This document shows positions 34,487-44,750 of a stretch of 64,000 nt of DNA, piece after piece. A program made the translations under genes and the position numbers. The notes below the pieces were generated by a model. The model saw only the letters and a list, made by a program, of their open reading frames with translations, was not told the DNA's origin and ran no database searches. This stretch comes from Myxococcales bacterium (GTDB taxonomy: Bacteria > Myxococcota_A > Polyangia > Fen-1088): NCBI GenBank assembly GCA_022184915.1, contig JAGTJU010000002.1, positions 806,001 to 870,000 on the forward strand, given 5' to 3'. Numbering within the stretch: position 1 is the stretch's first letter; each line of letters starts with the position of its first letter.

Positions 34487-34704
34487 GGCCGGCAATTTAC
34501 CTTAAAATCGCGTGAAGCAAGGACCCGCCCGTCGGTTTCCGATGCCGAATGCTTGCACAACGGGGCAGGGAATCGTCAGCCCTGTTGTCATTGGCCTCGA
34601 CCGCGTGGCCTCCGGGAAACAGCTCTGCGCCGGGGCTCGCGCACCGGGGCAAAACCAAGTACTGTACGGCCCCCGACCGCCCTGGTGGCGGCGTGCGTTC
34701 TTCC

Positions 34705-37299
34705 ATGCCACGTCAACCGAAAAGCCAAGCTCCCGAGGTCTACAAATTCGGCGGCGCCTCCCTGGGCGACGCTTCCGCGTACAAACACGCGGCCACCATC
34801 GTGAAGGCGGCCCCGGGGCCGGTGGCGGTGGTGTGCTCGGCACCGGCAGGCGTCACTGACGCCTTGCTGGCGGTCGCGCGCGCGGCCCACGAGGGGGACA
34901 AAACGGCCGTGGACGCGGCCAACGCCGCCCTGGCCGCCAAGTTCCGGGACATCGTCAAAGGGGCCTTGTCGGATGCGGCGGCCCGCAAGCGCGTGCAGGC
35001 CTTGGTGGACGCGTCGCTCGAAGAGCTGTCGTCCCTGGCTACCGGGCTTTTGGTGCTGCGCGAACTCACGCCGCGCACCAGCGACCTCGTGGTCTCACGC
35101 GGCGAACGCCTCTCCGCCCGCCTCTTCGAGGCCGTGCTGCGGGCCGCGGGCGTCAAGGCCGAGTACGTCGAAGCTACCGAGGTGGTGGTGACCCACGGTC
35201 CCTTCGGTGGGGCCGCGCCCGACCTGGACGCTTCCGACACAGAGGTCCGCCGCCGCCTGCTGCCCTTGCTTCGGGCGGGTGTGGTGGCCGTGGTGCCAGG
35301 CTTTTTGGGCGCGCTCATCGACGACGCGGGCCAGCTGACGGGGACCGTGACGCTGGGCCGGGGCGGCTCGGACCTGACCGCCACGTTGCTGGCCCGGGGC
35401 CTCGAGGCCGCGCGCGTTTCGTTGTGGAAGGACGTGCCGGGCTTACTCACCGCCGACCCGCGCGTGGTGCCGGACGCGCGCGTGGTGCCGCAACTCAATG
35501 TGCGCGAGGCCGCCGAGCTGGCTTACTACGGCGCCAAGGTGCTGCACCCGCGTGCGCTCATCCCGGTGTCTGGCCAAGACATCCCCGTGCACGTCAGGCC
35601 CTTTGCCGAGCCTTCGTCGCTCGGCACCGAGATCTCGAGCCGGCACACCCTCGATGGCTACCCCGTCAAGGCCTTGTCGGCTGCCGCCGGTCAGGCGCTG
35701 GTCACGGTGGCGGGGCGGGGTCTTTTGGGTGTGCCCGGGGTGGCGGCCCGGACGTTTGCGACCCTCTCGCAGCATGGCCTCTCGGTGTCGCTGATCTCGC
35801 AGTCGTCGTCGGAGCAGACCATTTGCTTCACGGTCCCGGAAGGCGAAGCCAAGGCGGCCCAAAAGTGTCTGCAGCACGCCTTCGCGCAGGAGATCGCGAG
35901 CCGTTACGTGGACGGCATCCAGATCCAACCCGGCATGGCCACGATCGCCGTGGTGGGGCTGGGGATGGCCGGCAAGCCCGGTATCGCGGCCCGGGTCTTC
36001 GGGGCCCTCGCGGGCTCGGGCATCAACATCGTGGCCATCGCCCAGGGCTCGTCCGAGCTGAACATCTCGTTCGTGGTGTCCCAGGCGCAATGTGCGGACG
36101 CGCAGAAGAGCATTCACGAGGCCTTCCAGCTGGCGAAGATCGGCGGCGGGGCCCTGCGGGAGCACGACCACGTGGACGTGGTGCTGCTGGGCTTCGGCCA
36201 GATTGGCCGCACGCTGGCCGGTCTCATCTCGCAAAACGGCAACCACGGCAAGACCGGCAAAATTGGCAAAGCCGCCAAGTCCAAGGCCAGCATCATGGCG
36301 GGAATCGATACCAGCCGCTTGCGTTTGGTGGCTGCGGTGGATCGCACGGGCTTCGTCTTCGACGCCGAAGGCTTGCCGGCCGCGCAGGTGGCGGAGCTCG
36401 CACAGCAGAAGAGCGAGGGGGGAACGTTCGCCAAGGCGCCGGGAGGGCACAAGGCGACACCCCTTCAGGCCGTCCAGCACTTCGCCAAGCACGCGCTCTC
36501 GAGGCCCGTGATCGTGGATGTCACGGCCCACGATACGTCCGCCGTGTTGATGGCGGCCGCCGAGGCGGGCATGGACGTGGTGCTGGCGAACAAGCGTCCC
36601 TTGTCGGCGAGCCGAAAGGACGATCACACGCTCCGCGAGGCGCTGGCCAAGCGGGGGCGGCAGCTGCGCTTCGAGGCCACGGTGGGCGCCGGTCTGCCCA
36701 TTCTCGACACCTATCGCAAGCTCGTGGAGTCGGGCGACAAGGTGCAACGGATCGAGGGCTGTGTGTCCGGCACGCTCGGGTATCTGCTCACCGAGGTGGG
36801 GCATGGCGAACCGTTTTCGGCGGCGGTCAAGGAAGCCATGGCGCTTGGCTACACGGAGCCGGACCCGCGCGATGATTTGTCGGGCGCGGACGTGGGCCGC
36901 AAGGCCCTGATCTTGGGCCGCTTGTTGGGGTTCACCGGAGAGCCCGAGGACGTCGCGGTGGAGAGCCTCGTGCCCGGAGAAGCCCGCAAGCTGTCGAAAG
37001 ACGCGTTTTTGGCCAAGCTCGAGACCTGGGACGCCGAATGGGCGAAGCGGGTCGAGGCCGCCCGCAAAGACGACGCGGTTCTGCGCTACGTGGCCACCGT
37101 AACGGCCAAGAAGATCGAGGTGGGGCTTCGGAAGGTCAAGCGGGGCACGCCGTTCGCATCGCTCGAGGGCACGGACAATCAGATTGCCTTCACCACGGCC
37201 CGCTACCGTAGCCCGCTGGTCATCACGGGGGCAGGGGCCGGGCTCGAGGTCACCGCGGGCGGTGTGCTCAACGACATCATGGATCTGCTCGGCGGCTGA
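34705..37299 (+). CDS. thrA: Bifunctional aspartokinase / homoserine dehydrogenase
   Basis: An 864-residue fusion catalysing the first and third steps from aspartate to threonine and methionine. ATG 34705 sits just before the kinase start K-F-G-G-A-S-L-G-D, where Ala replaces the usual Thr of K-F-G-G-T-S. The kinase (about 12-290) has T-L-G-R-G-G-S-D and V-L-H-P-R-A. Two ACT domains (about 310-465) would bind threonine or lysine for feedback. The dehydrogenase (about 500-864) has the NAD(P) motif G-F-G-Q-I-G-R, then a Lys/Gly-rich insertion (K-T-G-K-I-G-K-A-A-K), the active-site region G-C-V-S-G-T-L-G-Y-L and D-P-R-D-D-L-S-G. Domain order matches ThrA/MetL. Confidence 0.94.
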   Translation: MPRQPKSQAPEVYKFGGASLGDASAYKHAATIVKAAPGPVAVVCSAPAGVTDALLAVARAAHEGDKTAVDAANAALAAKFRDIVKGALSDAAARKRVQALVDASLEELSSLATGLLVLRELTPRTSDLVVSRGERLSARLFEAVLRAAGVKAEYVEATEVVVTHGPFGGAAPDLDASDTEVRRRLLPLLRAGVVAVVPGFLGALIDDAGQLTGTVTLGRGGSDLTATLLARGLEAARVSLWKDVPGLLTADPRVVPDARVVPQLNVREAAELAYYGAKVLHPRALIPVSGQDIPVHVRPFAEPSSLGTEISSRHTLDGYPVKALSAAAGQALVTVAGRGLLGVPGVAARTFATLSQHGLSVSLISQSSSEQTICFTVPEGEAKAAQKCLQHAFAQEIASRYVDGIQIQPGMATIAVVGLGMAGKPGIAARVFGALAGSGINIVAIAQGSSELNISFVVSQAQCADAQKSIHEAFQLAKIGGGALREHDHVDVVLLGFGQIGRTLAGLISQNGNHGKTGKIGKAAKSKASIMAGIDTSRLRLVAAVDRTGFVFDAEGLPAAQVAELAQQKSEGGTFAKAPGGHKATPLQAVQHFAKHALSRPVIVDVTAHDTSAVLMAAAEAGMDVVLANKRPLSASRKDDHTLREALAKRGRQLRFEATVGAGLPILDTYRKLVESGDKVQRIEGCVSGTLGYLLTEVGHGEPFSAAVKEAMALGYTEPDPRDDLSGADVGRKALILGRLLGFTGEPEDVAVESLVPGEARKLSKDAFLAKLETWDAEWAKRVEAARKDDAVLRYVATVTAKKIEVGLRKVKRGTPFASLEGTDNQIAFTTARYRSPLVITGAGAGLEVTAGGVLNDIMDLLGG

Positions 37300-37333
37300 A
37301 CCCGCGGCAAACGTTTACCAGGGACACAGGGCG

Positions 37334-37380
37334 AACCACGGGGGCCTCTGCGCGCCGGCACGAAGCCGGAACCCGTGGTT
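37334..37380. terminator. Bidirectional hairpin between thrA and the cNMP-binding gene
   Basis: AACCACGGG (37334-37342) pairs perfectly with CCCGTGGTT (37372-37380), with an inner CCGGC/GCCGG stem. It lies between two convergent genes; its right arm overlaps the stop codon of the leftward gene. Confidence 0.6.
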
Positions 37381-38251
37381 ACACCACGATGTCCAGCAGC
37401 TGCAGGCGCGTGAGATAGCCTTCGAGTACGGCCACCGTATCGACGGGCAAGAGGTCGAGCTCCAAGGTCACCTGTCCCTGGGAGGCACGGAGAATCGTTC
37501 CTGAAATGGCTATCTCTTCCCCGCCGAGCTCGGCGATGCCAGAGACCCATTCGCCCTGATGGGCCGTGACGGTGTGGTCGGGCCATGCCACCGTCACGTG
37601 CGTGCGGGACAGCTCCACCACCGGGCTGCGGCCTGCGTCGAGCCGAAGACAGGCAGGGTGGGAGGAGGGGGGCGCCACCCGATAATTGACCCTTCTGTTT
37701 TTGACGATCAGCCGCTCGAGGGTCTCGAACACGGGAGTCGACACGGGCGTTTCCTGCGTTTCCAGGACGAGGTCGCGAAGTGACTTGAGCGCCTTTTGCG
37801 TCGCCACGAGATTGGCCCGCATGTCCGACAGCCGACGCTGATCGTTTCCAACCTTTTCGGCTGCCGCCGTCAGGAGCTTTTTGAGGAGGCGGATGCCGAT
37901 CGCGGGCTGTTCGACGAACAAGGCCTCGACGTCACGCTGCCGGAACTGCCACACCTCGGAGCCCGCCGCCACGATGGCGCGCGCGGACCGTGCCGCTCCG
38001 AGGACGCCGCCGAGTTCGCCTATCACCGCAGGCGGTCGGAGCTTGAGCGGCGCTTCCCCTGGCATCTCGAGGGTGACCTCACCGCGCGTGAGCAGGTAGA
38101 AGGCCTCGGACGTTTCACCCTCCTCGAACAGCACCCCCCCTTTTCCGGGCAGGGTCTCCTGAAACCTCGCCGCCAGTTCGGCTAGCTCATCTTGCGCAAA
38201 GTCTTGAAACAGAGGGATCGTCGTGAGCTGGTCGAGACGCGGTGCCGACAT
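37379..38251 (-). CDS. Cyclic-nucleotide-binding domain protein with PilZ-like C-terminus
   Basis: A 290-residue protein. Residues about 10-125 form a cNMP-binding fold (L-T-T-I-P-L-F-Q-D-F, then E-G-E-T-S-E-A-F-Y-L-L), with a phosphate-binding cassette I-G-E-L-G-G-V-L-G-A-A-R-S-A that keeps Arg. A helical linker (130-185) follows. The last 90 or so residues are beta-rich and resemble a PilZ barrel (V-V-E-L-S-R-T-H-V-T-V), although R-x-x-x-R and D-x-S-x-x-G are not visible. If so, it may have lost c-di-GMP binding. There is no DNA-binding domain. The gene is divergent from the FAD oxidoreductase gene. Confidence 0.8.
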   Translation of the reverse strand: MSAPRLDQLTTIPLFQDFAQDELAELAARFQETLPGKGGVLFEEGETSEAFYLLTRGEVTLEMPGEAPLKLRPPAVIGELGGVLGAARSARAIVAAGSEVWQFRQRDVEALFVEQPAIGIRLLKKLLTAAAEKVGNDQRRLSDMRANLVATQKALKSLRDLVLETQETPVSTPVFETLERLIVKNRRVNYRVAPPSSHPACLRLDAGRSPVVELSRTHVTVAWPDHTVTAHQGEWVSGIAELGGEEIAISGTILRASQGQVTLELDLLPVDTVAVLEGYLTRLQLLDIVV

Positions 38252-38525
38252 CCTTCCGATTGTACACGAGTCGCAAAAAGCGCGCGGTCTGCGCGCGACG
38301 AAGCCTCTCGACCGCCCGGTCGGCCAGCATTTTCCACCCCGACCGGACAGGGCCCGGCGGGTGGGAACGCGAGGGGAAATGCTCGTTCTGGCAGTCTCGA
38401 GGCCTCATGAAGCGCGCGCCTCGGTCCGGGTCCACGAAGTCGCGTGAGGCGCGCGCTTGGCCCGTTGCGGCGGAAGCTCGTTCCTTTACGACCAGCCCTC
38501 AGGCGCGCTTCGGCTTTGACGCCCT

Positions 38526-39875
38526 TTGGTCGACCGTGGTAGGCAAGCGCCTCCCTTGGCGCCTGAAACGCAAAAAAAAGTTGTCATCCTCGGCGGAGGC
38601 TTGACTGGCATCTCCACGGCTCTGCACCTGCGGTTGCCGTGGGTCCTCTTCGAGAAAGAAGCGCGGCTCGGCGGGCACGCCCGCACCGACGAAAAGCAAG
38701 GCTATCGCTTCGACAAAACCGGTCACTGGCTGCATCTGCGAGATCCAAAGGTCAAGCAACTCGTGGCCGAGGCGCTACCGGGACAAATGGAAGACGTCGC
38801 CCGCAAGGCGCGCGTTTTTTCGAACGGTGTGCTCACGCGTTATCCCTTCCAGGCCAACCTGCACGGTCTTCCACCCGACGTGGTGAAGGAGTGCTTGATG
38901 GGCGTCATCGAGGCCAAGCTGGGGGGCGAGATTGCCGGGGAGCCCCGGAACTTCGAGGAGTACTGCCTGCGGCACTTTGGCGCGGGAATCTCGAAGCATT
39001 TCATGATCCCCTACAACGAGCGGCTTTGGGGCGTCTCCCCGCGTGAGATCACGGCCGCGTGGTGTTCGCGGTTCGTGCCTTTGCCCAATCTCGAACAGAT
39101 CGTGGCGGGCGCCGTGGGCGCGGGGCCGGCAGAGATGGGCTACAATGTGGGCTTCGTCTATCCAAAGCAGGGCGGCATCGAGACCTTCACGAAAGCCCTC
39201 ATCGGCCGCATCGATCCTGCGCGGGTGAACACCGGCGTGAGCCCCGATCTGATCGATTATGAAAAGCGCGAGGTGCAGGTGGGCGGCGAGCGCCTCCCGT
39301 ATCACGCCCTGGTGGCGTCGATTCCCTTGCCCGAGCTCTTGCGGCGCATGCCGAATCTGCCCCCGGCGATCGAGGCGCACGCCGCGAACCTTCGTTGCAC
39401 CACACTCCAGTATCTCAACGTGGCCACGCGCCGACCCACCCCCGCGGATTGGCACTGGATTTACGTGCCCGAGAAGAAGTACCCCTTTTACCGGGCCGGC
39501 ATCTTCACGAACGCCATGAAGAGCATGGCCCCCGAAGGCGGATCGTCGCTCTATGTCGAGCTGGCGGACCGAAGCCCTATCAGCGACCTGGACGCGGTCA
39601 CCCGCGAGGTGGCCCAGGGGTTGGTGGAAGCGGGGGCGTTGGCGTCACCCGACGATCTTCTCTTCGCCGAGCCCAAAGAGCTGAAGTACGCGTACGTGGT
39701 GTTCGACGACAACTACTACCCGGCCACCACGGCCATCTTCCGCTTCCTGGAATCGCATGACATCTATCCCCGCGGCCGCTACGGGGCGTGGACCTACAAC
39801 GCCATGGAAGATTGCGTGATCGCGGGCCGCGAAGTCGCCGCCACCATCGAAGCTGCCCACGGAGAGCCCCAATGA
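38526..39875 (+). CDS. FAD-dependent amine-oxidase-fold oxidoreductase (PPOX/UDP-galactopyranose mutase-like)
   Basis: About 449 residues, reported from TTG 38526; a second TTG at 38556 is equally possible and no strong ribosome site decides. Near the N-terminus is the dinucleotide fold [12 protein letters not shown] with an acidic strand end (L-F-E-K-E) and the R-L-G-G-H-A-R loop. The C-terminus has the flavin-contacting segment around [13 protein letters not shown]. The family includes protoporphyrinogen oxidases, carotenoid desaturases and UDP-galactopyranose mutases. The stop overlaps the start of a GT2 gene (ATGA), which favours a role in glycan synthesis. The substrate is unknown. Confidence 0.82.
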   Translation: MVDRGRQAPPLAPETQKKVVILGGGLTGISTALHLRLPWVLFEKEARLGGHARTDEKQGYRFDKTGHWLHLRDPKVKQLVAEALPGQMEDVARKARVFSNGVLTRYPFQANLHGLPPDVVKECLMGVIEAKLGGEIAGEPRNFEEYCLRHFGAGISKHFMIPYNERLWGVSPREITAAWCSRFVPLPNLEQIVAGAVGAGPAEMGYNVGFVYPKQGGIETFTKALIGRIDPARVNTGVSPDLIDYEKREVQVGGERLPYHALVASIPLPELLRRMPNLPPAIEAHAANLRCTTLQYLNVATRRPTPADWHWIYVPEKKYPFYRAGIFTNAMKSMAPEGGSSLYVELADRSPISDLDAVTREVAQGLVEAGALASPDDLLFAEPKELKYAYVVFDDNYYPATTAIFRFLESHDIYPRGRYGAWTYNAMEDCVIAGREVAATIEAAHGEPQ

Positions 39876-40600
39876 GCGAGAACCCCGTTTCCTCAGCCCC
39901 CCACGTTTCGATCGTCATCCCCGTGTACAACGAAGAAGGCATCCTGCGCGGGTCTGTGCTGGAGCTGCGCGAGAAGCTTGCGCCCTTTGGATTCACCTAC
40001 GAGATCATCCTGAGCGAGAACGGCTCGCGCGACCGCACGATCGAAATCGGCAAGGGCATCGAGGCCGAACACCCGGATGTGCGCCTGCTCTCGCTCGGGC
40101 AACCGAACTACGGGCTGGCGATGAAGTCGGGCATCATGAACGCGCGCGGCACCATCGTGATCTGTGACGAGATCGATCTGCTCGACGAAGAGTTCTACGC
40201 GCGGGCGTTGGCCTTGTTGGAGCGCACCGACACGGAGCTGGTGGTCGGCTCGAAGGCGATGGTGGGCTCGAACGATCAACGTCCGCTGTTTCGTCGAACG
40301 GCCACCCGCGTGTACAACGGCATGCTGCGCGCCGTGTGCCAGTACAAGGGCACCGACACCCATGGCCTCAAGGCCTTCAAGCGCGACGCGCTCTTGCCCA
40401 CGGTCGAGCGCTGTGTGCTGGACAAGGACGTGTTCGCCAGCGAGTTCGTGATCCGTGCCCACCGCGAAGGCAAGAAGGTGGTGGAGATCCCGTTCGCCGT
40501 GCGGGAAAAGCGCCCGCCCAGCATCCGCCTGCTCAAGCGCGTGCCCCACGTGCTGAGGAGCGTGGCCAAGCTCGCGGTCACCGTGCGCCAGAACGGTTAG
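39872..40600 (+). CDS. Family 2 glycosyltransferase
   Basis: A 242-residue protein from ATG 39872, overlapping the previous stop by four bases. The GT2 fold begins [11 protein letters not shown], with E-N-G-S-R-D-R-T at the nucleotide-sugar site and C-D-E-I-D-L-L-D where D-x-D is expected. The last segment is amphipathic and basic ([15 protein letters not shown]) and may sit on the membrane. The small size and lack of membrane helices resemble dolichyl-phosphate sugar synthases. Coupling to the flavoprotein suggests a two-gene unit modifying a sugar and transferring it (inference). Confidence 0.88.
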   Translation: MSENPVSSAPHVSIVIPVYNEEGILRGSVLELREKLAPFGFTYEIILSENGSRDRTIEIGKGIEAEHPDVRLLSLGQPNYGLAMKSGIMNARGTIVICDEIDLLDEEFYARALALLERTDTELVVGSKAMVGSNDQRPLFRRTATRVYNGMLRAVCQYKGTDTHGLKAFKRDALLPTVERCVLDKDVFASEFVIRAHREGKKVVEIPFAVREKRPPSIRLLKRVPHVLRSVAKLAVTVRQNG

Positions 40601-40785
40601 GTCAGGGCGCCGGGGGGCCTTGTGCCTCTGCGTTGAACGGTCCGGGAAGGGTGATGGTACACGCCGTCGTGCGCCATGCTGGGGGATCTCATCGGCTTCA
40701 GATGGCGACGAACCCGCCGACCGCCGATAGTGCCCTAATGGTGCATCATCGCGCTTCGTTGACTCGAGGGCCCGGGCGGATTCGT

Positions 40786-41730
40786 ATGCGTTCACGGGCA
40801 AGTGTGCTTCCGGCTCTGGTGTGGGCAACCGCTTGCGCGGCCCTGCTGCTCGGGGCCTGCGACGACGATGCGGGCTCGGCCTCGCGAGGCGATGGCGGCC
40901 CGGGGGACGCGGGGCTCGGGGCGGGCACCGGGGCCCGTGGGGGCATCGGGGCCCCGTCCGGCGGGGCCGGTGGCAACAGCGGGACGGGCGGCAGCGCCGT
41001 CCCGGGCGCCGGAGGCGTGGGCGGTATCGCGGCCTCGTGTGCGTCGGGTACCGCCCAGTGCAGCGACGGGATGGACAACGATGCAGACGGCCGGATCGAT
41101 CAGGCCGACGGCGAGTGCGTAAGCCCTTGTGACAATGACGAGGGCAGCTTTGCTACCGGCATCTCGGGTGACAACATCGACGCCTGCAAACAAGACTGCT
41201 TCTTCGACGGTGATTCGGGCCAGGGCAACGACGGCTGCGAATGGAACCTCAAGTGCGACGCCAAGAATCCAGGGGCCGCGTCGTGCCCTTACGACCCCTC
41301 GTTCAAAAACTGTCCAAGCGCCCAGTCCGAAAAGTGCCTCAAAAACTGTCGTCGGGTCACCCCGAACGGCTGTGACTGCTTCGGCTGCTGCGCGTTCCCT
41401 ACCCCGAACGCCACTGTGACGGTGATGCTTGTCAACACCTGCACGCAGGACAAACTGGGCGATCCGGCGGCGTGTCCTCCCTGCACCCAGCAGACCGCTT
41501 GCGTCAACACCTGCGAGCCTTGCGAGGTTTGCATCGGCAAACCCACACTCGATCCTGGCTGTGCGATGCCTCCGGGCGGGGCGGGCGGCAGCGGCGGCGC
41601 CAGTCCTCCCCCGGCCCCCGTGTGCGAGGAGGGTATCGTGTCCTGCGGGCCTGGAGGCCAGGTGGCCGACGGGGCTTGCCCGGCAAGCACCTATTGCATC
41701 ACGGGCTGCTGCGTTTTTCCTCTGCTCTAG
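40786..41730 (+). CDS. Cys-rich lipoprotein with Gly-rich linker
   Basis: A 314-residue protein. ATG 40786 is chosen because GGGCGGA lies upstream and a signal peptide with lipobox L-L-L-G-A-C follows at once. A low-complexity Gly/Ala linker runs to about residue 85. An acidic Cys-containing segment ([14 protein letters not shown]) like a calcium-binding loop comes next, a pattern frequent in myxobacterial secreted proteins. The rest has over 25 Cys in short spacings (C-D-C-F-G-C-C, C-E-P-C-E-V-C), suited to disulfides. No enzymatic domain is visible. A perfect hairpin separates its end from the convergent aminotransferase gene. Confidence 0.8.
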   Translation: MRSRASVLPALVWATACAALLLGACDDDAGSASRGDGGPGDAGLGAGTGARGGIGAPSGGAGGNSGTGGSAVPGAGGVGGIAASCASGTAQCSDGMDNDADGRIDQADGECVSPCDNDEGSFATGISGDNIDACKQDCFFDGDSGQGNDGCEWNLKCDAKNPGAASCPYDPSFKNCPSAQSEKCLKNCRRVTPNGCDCFGCCAFPTPNATVTVMLVNTCTQDKLGDPAACPPCTQQTACVNTCEPCEVCIGKPTLDPGCAMPPGGAGGSGGASPPPAPVCEEGIVSCGPGGQVADGACPASTYCITGCCVFPLL

Positions 41731-41747
41731 GGCGCGGGAAGCGTCCC

Positions 41748-41773
41748 CGCGTGCCGGCACCTACCGGCACGCG
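41748..41773. terminator. Bidirectional hairpin between lipoprotein and aminotransferase genes
   Basis: CGCGTGCCGG (41748-41757) and CCGGCACGCG (41764-41773) make a perfect 10-bp stem with a 6-base loop between two convergent stops. No T-run is present. Confidence 0.6.
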
Positions 41774-41790
41774 TGCGGGCGCAGGAGGGG

Positions 41791-42996
41791 TCAGGACAGG
41801 TCGTCGAAAGAAACGAGGGAGGTCTGCCGAAGCGCCCCTGCGGCCGCGGCGACGCCGGCGCCGCGATCCACCTTCGCATTCTGCTCGCTCATCAAAACCT
41901 CGAGAGCGCTCAGAAGCAAAAAGATGTTCCTCTCCGTGGACGAGGAGCCCATGAGCCCCACACGCCAGGCGCGCCCCTTGAAGGGGCCGAGACCCGCGCC
42001 GATCTCGATCCCGAAGCGCTCGAGCAGGCCCTTGCGGACGCGGAGGTCGTCGATGCCTTCGGGCACCCTCACGCAGTTGAGCGTGTAGAGGCTACTCGAG
42101 GGGATGTACGACAATCCCAGCGCCTCGAGACCGGCGCGCAGGGAGAGGTAGTGGCGTTTGTGGCGGGCATACCGCTCGAGCAGCCCCTCCTCGAACACCA
42201 CGCGCAGCGCTTCGTGGAGCGCGTAGCTCATGTTGATCGGCGCCGTGTGATGGTAGGCGCGATCCGCACCCCAGTAGTTGCGGATCATCGACATGTCCAG
42301 GTACCAGTTCGCGACCTTCGTCTTCCGTGCGTCCATGGCCTTCACGGCGGCCGCGCTGAAGGTCACCGGTGCCAGCCCCGGGGGGCACGACAGGCATTTC
42401 TGGGTACCGCTATAGCAGGCATCGATTTTCCAGTCGTCCACCCGTAGCTCCATGCCAGAAAGCGAAGTGACGGCGTCGACCACGAGCAGCGCGCCGGCTT
42501 CGTGAACCAGCCGAGAGATCGTTTCAAGGGGTTGGTGGGCTCCGGTGGACGTCTCGGCGTGCACAATCCCCAGCAGCTTGGCGTGGGGGTACGACTGCAG
42601 CGCCGCTTCGACGAGCTCGACGGGGATCGTGTCTCCCCAAGGCACCTCGAGGGTGTGCACGCGCGCGCCATAGCGTTCGGTGACGTCCTTCATGCGCGCC
42701 CCGAACACGCCGTTGACGCAGATGATGGCCTCGTCACCGGGCTCGATGAGGTTGGCGATGCAGGCTTCCATGCCGGCGCTGCCCGTTCCCGGGACCGCCA
42801 ACGTGAGCGCGTTCTGTGTATGGAACAGCCTCTGCAGCATGGTGCGCACTTCGTCCATGAGCCGCAGGTACTCGGGATCCAAGTGGCCGACCGTGGGGGC
42901 CGACATCGCTCGTAGAACGCGTGCGGGCACGTCGGAGGGGCCGGGGCCCATCAGGACGCGCTGGGAGGGCTGAAAGGGGGCGGGAATGGTGCTCAT
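41791..42996 (-). CDS. Class V aminotransferase, alanine-glyoxylate / serine-pyruvate type
   Basis: A 401-residue PLP enzyme from ATG 42996. It opens with [11 protein letters not shown] and keeps the family landmarks [25 protein letters not shown] and the PLP lysine in [12 protein letters not shown]. The closing arginine segment is W-R-V-G-L-M-G. Length and motifs match alanine-glyoxylate aminotransferases, which detoxify glyoxylate or feed glycine/serine metabolism; the preferred amino donor cannot be fixed. It is divergent from the phosphatase gene, with 113 bases between. Confidence 0.92.
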   Translation of the reverse strand: MSTIPAPFQPSQRVLMGPGPSDVPARVLRAMSAPTVGHLDPEYLRLMDEVRTMLQRLFHTQNALTLAVPGTGSAGMEACIANLIEPGDEAIICVNGVFGARMKDVTERYGARVHTLEVPWGDTIPVELVEAALQSYPHAKLLGIVHAETSTGAHQPLETISRLVHEAGALLVVDAVTSLSGMELRVDDWKIDACYSGTQKCLSCPPGLAPVTFSAAAVKAMDARKTKVANWYLDMSMIRNYWGADRAYHHTAPINMSYALHEALRVVFEEGLLERYARHKRHYLSLRAGLEALGLSYIPSSSLYTLNCVRVPEGIDDLRVRKGLLERFGIEIGAGLGPFKGRAWRVGLMGSSSTERNIFLLLSALEVLMSEQNAKVDRGAGVAAAAGALRQTSLVSFDDLS

Positions 42997-43109
42997 GACG
43001 ACAGCGAGCGTACCAGCGTCGGCGGTCGCGGGAAAGCCGTGCGGTCGCGGGAGGACCGGCTGTCCTCCGATCATGGCCTCGAGGAAGCGACCGGTGTACA
43101 ACCGGGGGC

Positions 43110-44750
43110 ATGCCTTCCCGGTCGAACCCCGCACGCGCCCCTTCGCCGTGGCTGCCGATCGTCTCTGCGATCGTGTTTTCGCTGGCCGCGTCGCCCGCCC
43201 TGGCGGCACCCCGGCCCAAGCTCGTTGTCGTATTGGTGGTGGACCAGATGAGGGCGGACTACGTCGAGCGTTTCGGCTCTGCGTGGCGCGGGGGGCTCCA
43301 CCGGCTGTTTACCGAGGGCGCGTACTTTCGAAACGCCGCGTTTCCGTACTTGCAAACGATCACCTGCGCAGGACACGCGACCATCAGCACCGGCGCCTAC
43401 CCCTACCGTCACGGCATGGTCCAGAATGCCTGGTACGACCGCAGCGCGGGCAAGTTGATTTCGTGTACGAACGACCCCACACAGCCCCTTCTGTCCTACG
43501 GCTCCCCCGTGTCGGGCGGAGACAGCCCCGCTTTTTTGCAGGTGCCCACATTGGCCGACGAGATGCGAGCGCAGCTGTCTCCTGCAGCGAAGGTGGTCAC
43601 CACGTCCCTCAAGGCGCGCAGCGCGATCATGCTGGCGGGTCACGCGGCCGTTGCCACCACATGGGCCGACGCCGGTGTCTTCGTTACCTCGAGGTCCTAC
43701 ACCGACGCTCCCGTTCCGGCGGTGGCAAACTTCCTCGGCAAGAACCCAATCGCCTGGGACCGCCTACCTGTGTGGAACTTGCTGCTGCCTCCGCGTCGCT
43801 ATTGGTTCGCCGACGACGCCCCCGGCGAGGCCGCCCCACACGGCTGGACGCGGGGGTTCCCACATGCCCTCGTGGGTGCAAACGCGCTCGACTCGCTCAC
43901 GAACTGGGTGCGCAGCCCGTTCGCCGACGCTTACCTCGCCGACCTGGCGCTGGCCCTCGTCAAGGACCTGCAGCTCGGGCGAGGTCCGGCGGCCGATTAC
44001 CTGGGCATCAGCTTTTCGGTGCTGGACCTCGTTGGGCACGCGTACGGGCCCCGCAGCTTCGAGGTGCAGGACGTGTTGCTTCGCCTGGATCAAACGCTCG
44101 GCACATTCCTGACCGGACTGGATCGCTTGGTGGGGAAGAACGAGTACGTCGTGGCGTTGACGTCGGACCACGGTGTGGCGGCCATTCCGGAGCAACTCGA
44201 GGCGCTCGGGGTGCCGGCGGGCCGTATTCCCGTGGACCGACTGAAAGCCGGGCTAGAAGCCGCTCTGGATCGCGAGCTCGGTGCGGGAAGCCACCTGGCG
44301 GCGGTCGTTTACACCGACATCTACTTTGCGGCCGGCGTCTACGAGAAGCTGCTGGCGACGCCGGGGGCGCTTGCACGGGTGCGTGCGGCCGTCCTGGGCG
44401 TACCGGGCGTGAGCGAGGCCTTTTTCGGCGCCGAGCTGGCCGACGTGGCGCCCTACGAGCCCGCCGCCCGGCGGGCGGCTGCGCTGTCTTATTTTCCAGG
44501 GCGCAGTGGCGACATGGTTTTGGTGCCCGCGCCCAACCACATCACCGTGGCCCATGGAACCACGCATGGCAGTCACAACGACTACGACCAGCGTGTGCCG
44601 CTGGTGTTCGCCGGGGCGGGCGTCGCGCGGGGGCAGTTTAGCCGCCGTGTAAGCCCGGCAGATCTCGCTCCCACGTTGGGCCAGATGGTGGGTGTGACCT
44701 TGCCGCGTCCTGATGGCGCCGTATTGCCCGAGGTCGTGCCCGCGCGCTGA
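43110..44750 (+). CDS. Secreted PafA-like alkaline phosphatase / phosphodiesterase
   Basis: A 546-residue protein with an N-terminal signal peptide (cleavage probably after A-L-A). It belongs to the alkaline phosphatase superfamily. The first metal Asp is in V-V-D-Q-M-R-A-D-Y; the nucleophile Thr is in I-T-C-A-G-H-A-T; later ligands are in [14 protein letters not shown] and G-S-H-N-D-Y-D. This arrangement matches PafA of Bacteroidota and related periplasmic phosphomonoesterases. It should release phosphate from organic esters outside the cytoplasm. Its stop directly abuts that of the convergent kinase gene (TGATCA). Confidence 0.9.
   Translation: MPSRSNPARAPSPWLPIVSAIVFSLAASPALAAPRPKLVVVLVVDQMRADYVERFGSAWRGGLHRLFTEGAYFRNAAFPYLQTITCAGHATISTGAYPYRHGMVQNAWYDRSAGKLISCTNDPTQPLLSYGSPVSGGDSPAFLQVPTLADEMRAQLSPAAKVVTTSLKARSAIMLAGHAAVATTWADAGVFVTSRSYTDAPVPAVANFLGKNPIAWDRLPVWNLLLPPRRYWFADDAPGEAAPHGWTRGFPHALVGANALDSLTNWVRSPFADAYLADLALALVKDLQLGRGPAADYLGISFSVLDLVGHAYGPRSFEVQDVLLRLDQTLGTFLTGLDRLVGKNEYVVALTSDHGVAAIPEQLEALGVPAGRIPVDRLKAGLEAALDRELGAGSHLAAVVYTDIYFAAGVYEKLLATPGALARVRAAVLGVPGVSEAFFGAELADVAPYEPAARRAAALSYFPGRSGDMVLVPAPNHITVAHGTTHGSHNDYDQRVPLVFAGAGVARGQFSRRVSPADLAPTLGQMVGVTLPRPDGAVLPEVVPAR

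Noticed and set aside
38252-38525. Small overlapping open frames between the cNMP and FAD genes
   Set aside because: They are short, very basic, in several overlapping frames and without ribosome sites. The gap looks like an ordinary divergent promoter region with no clear dyad.
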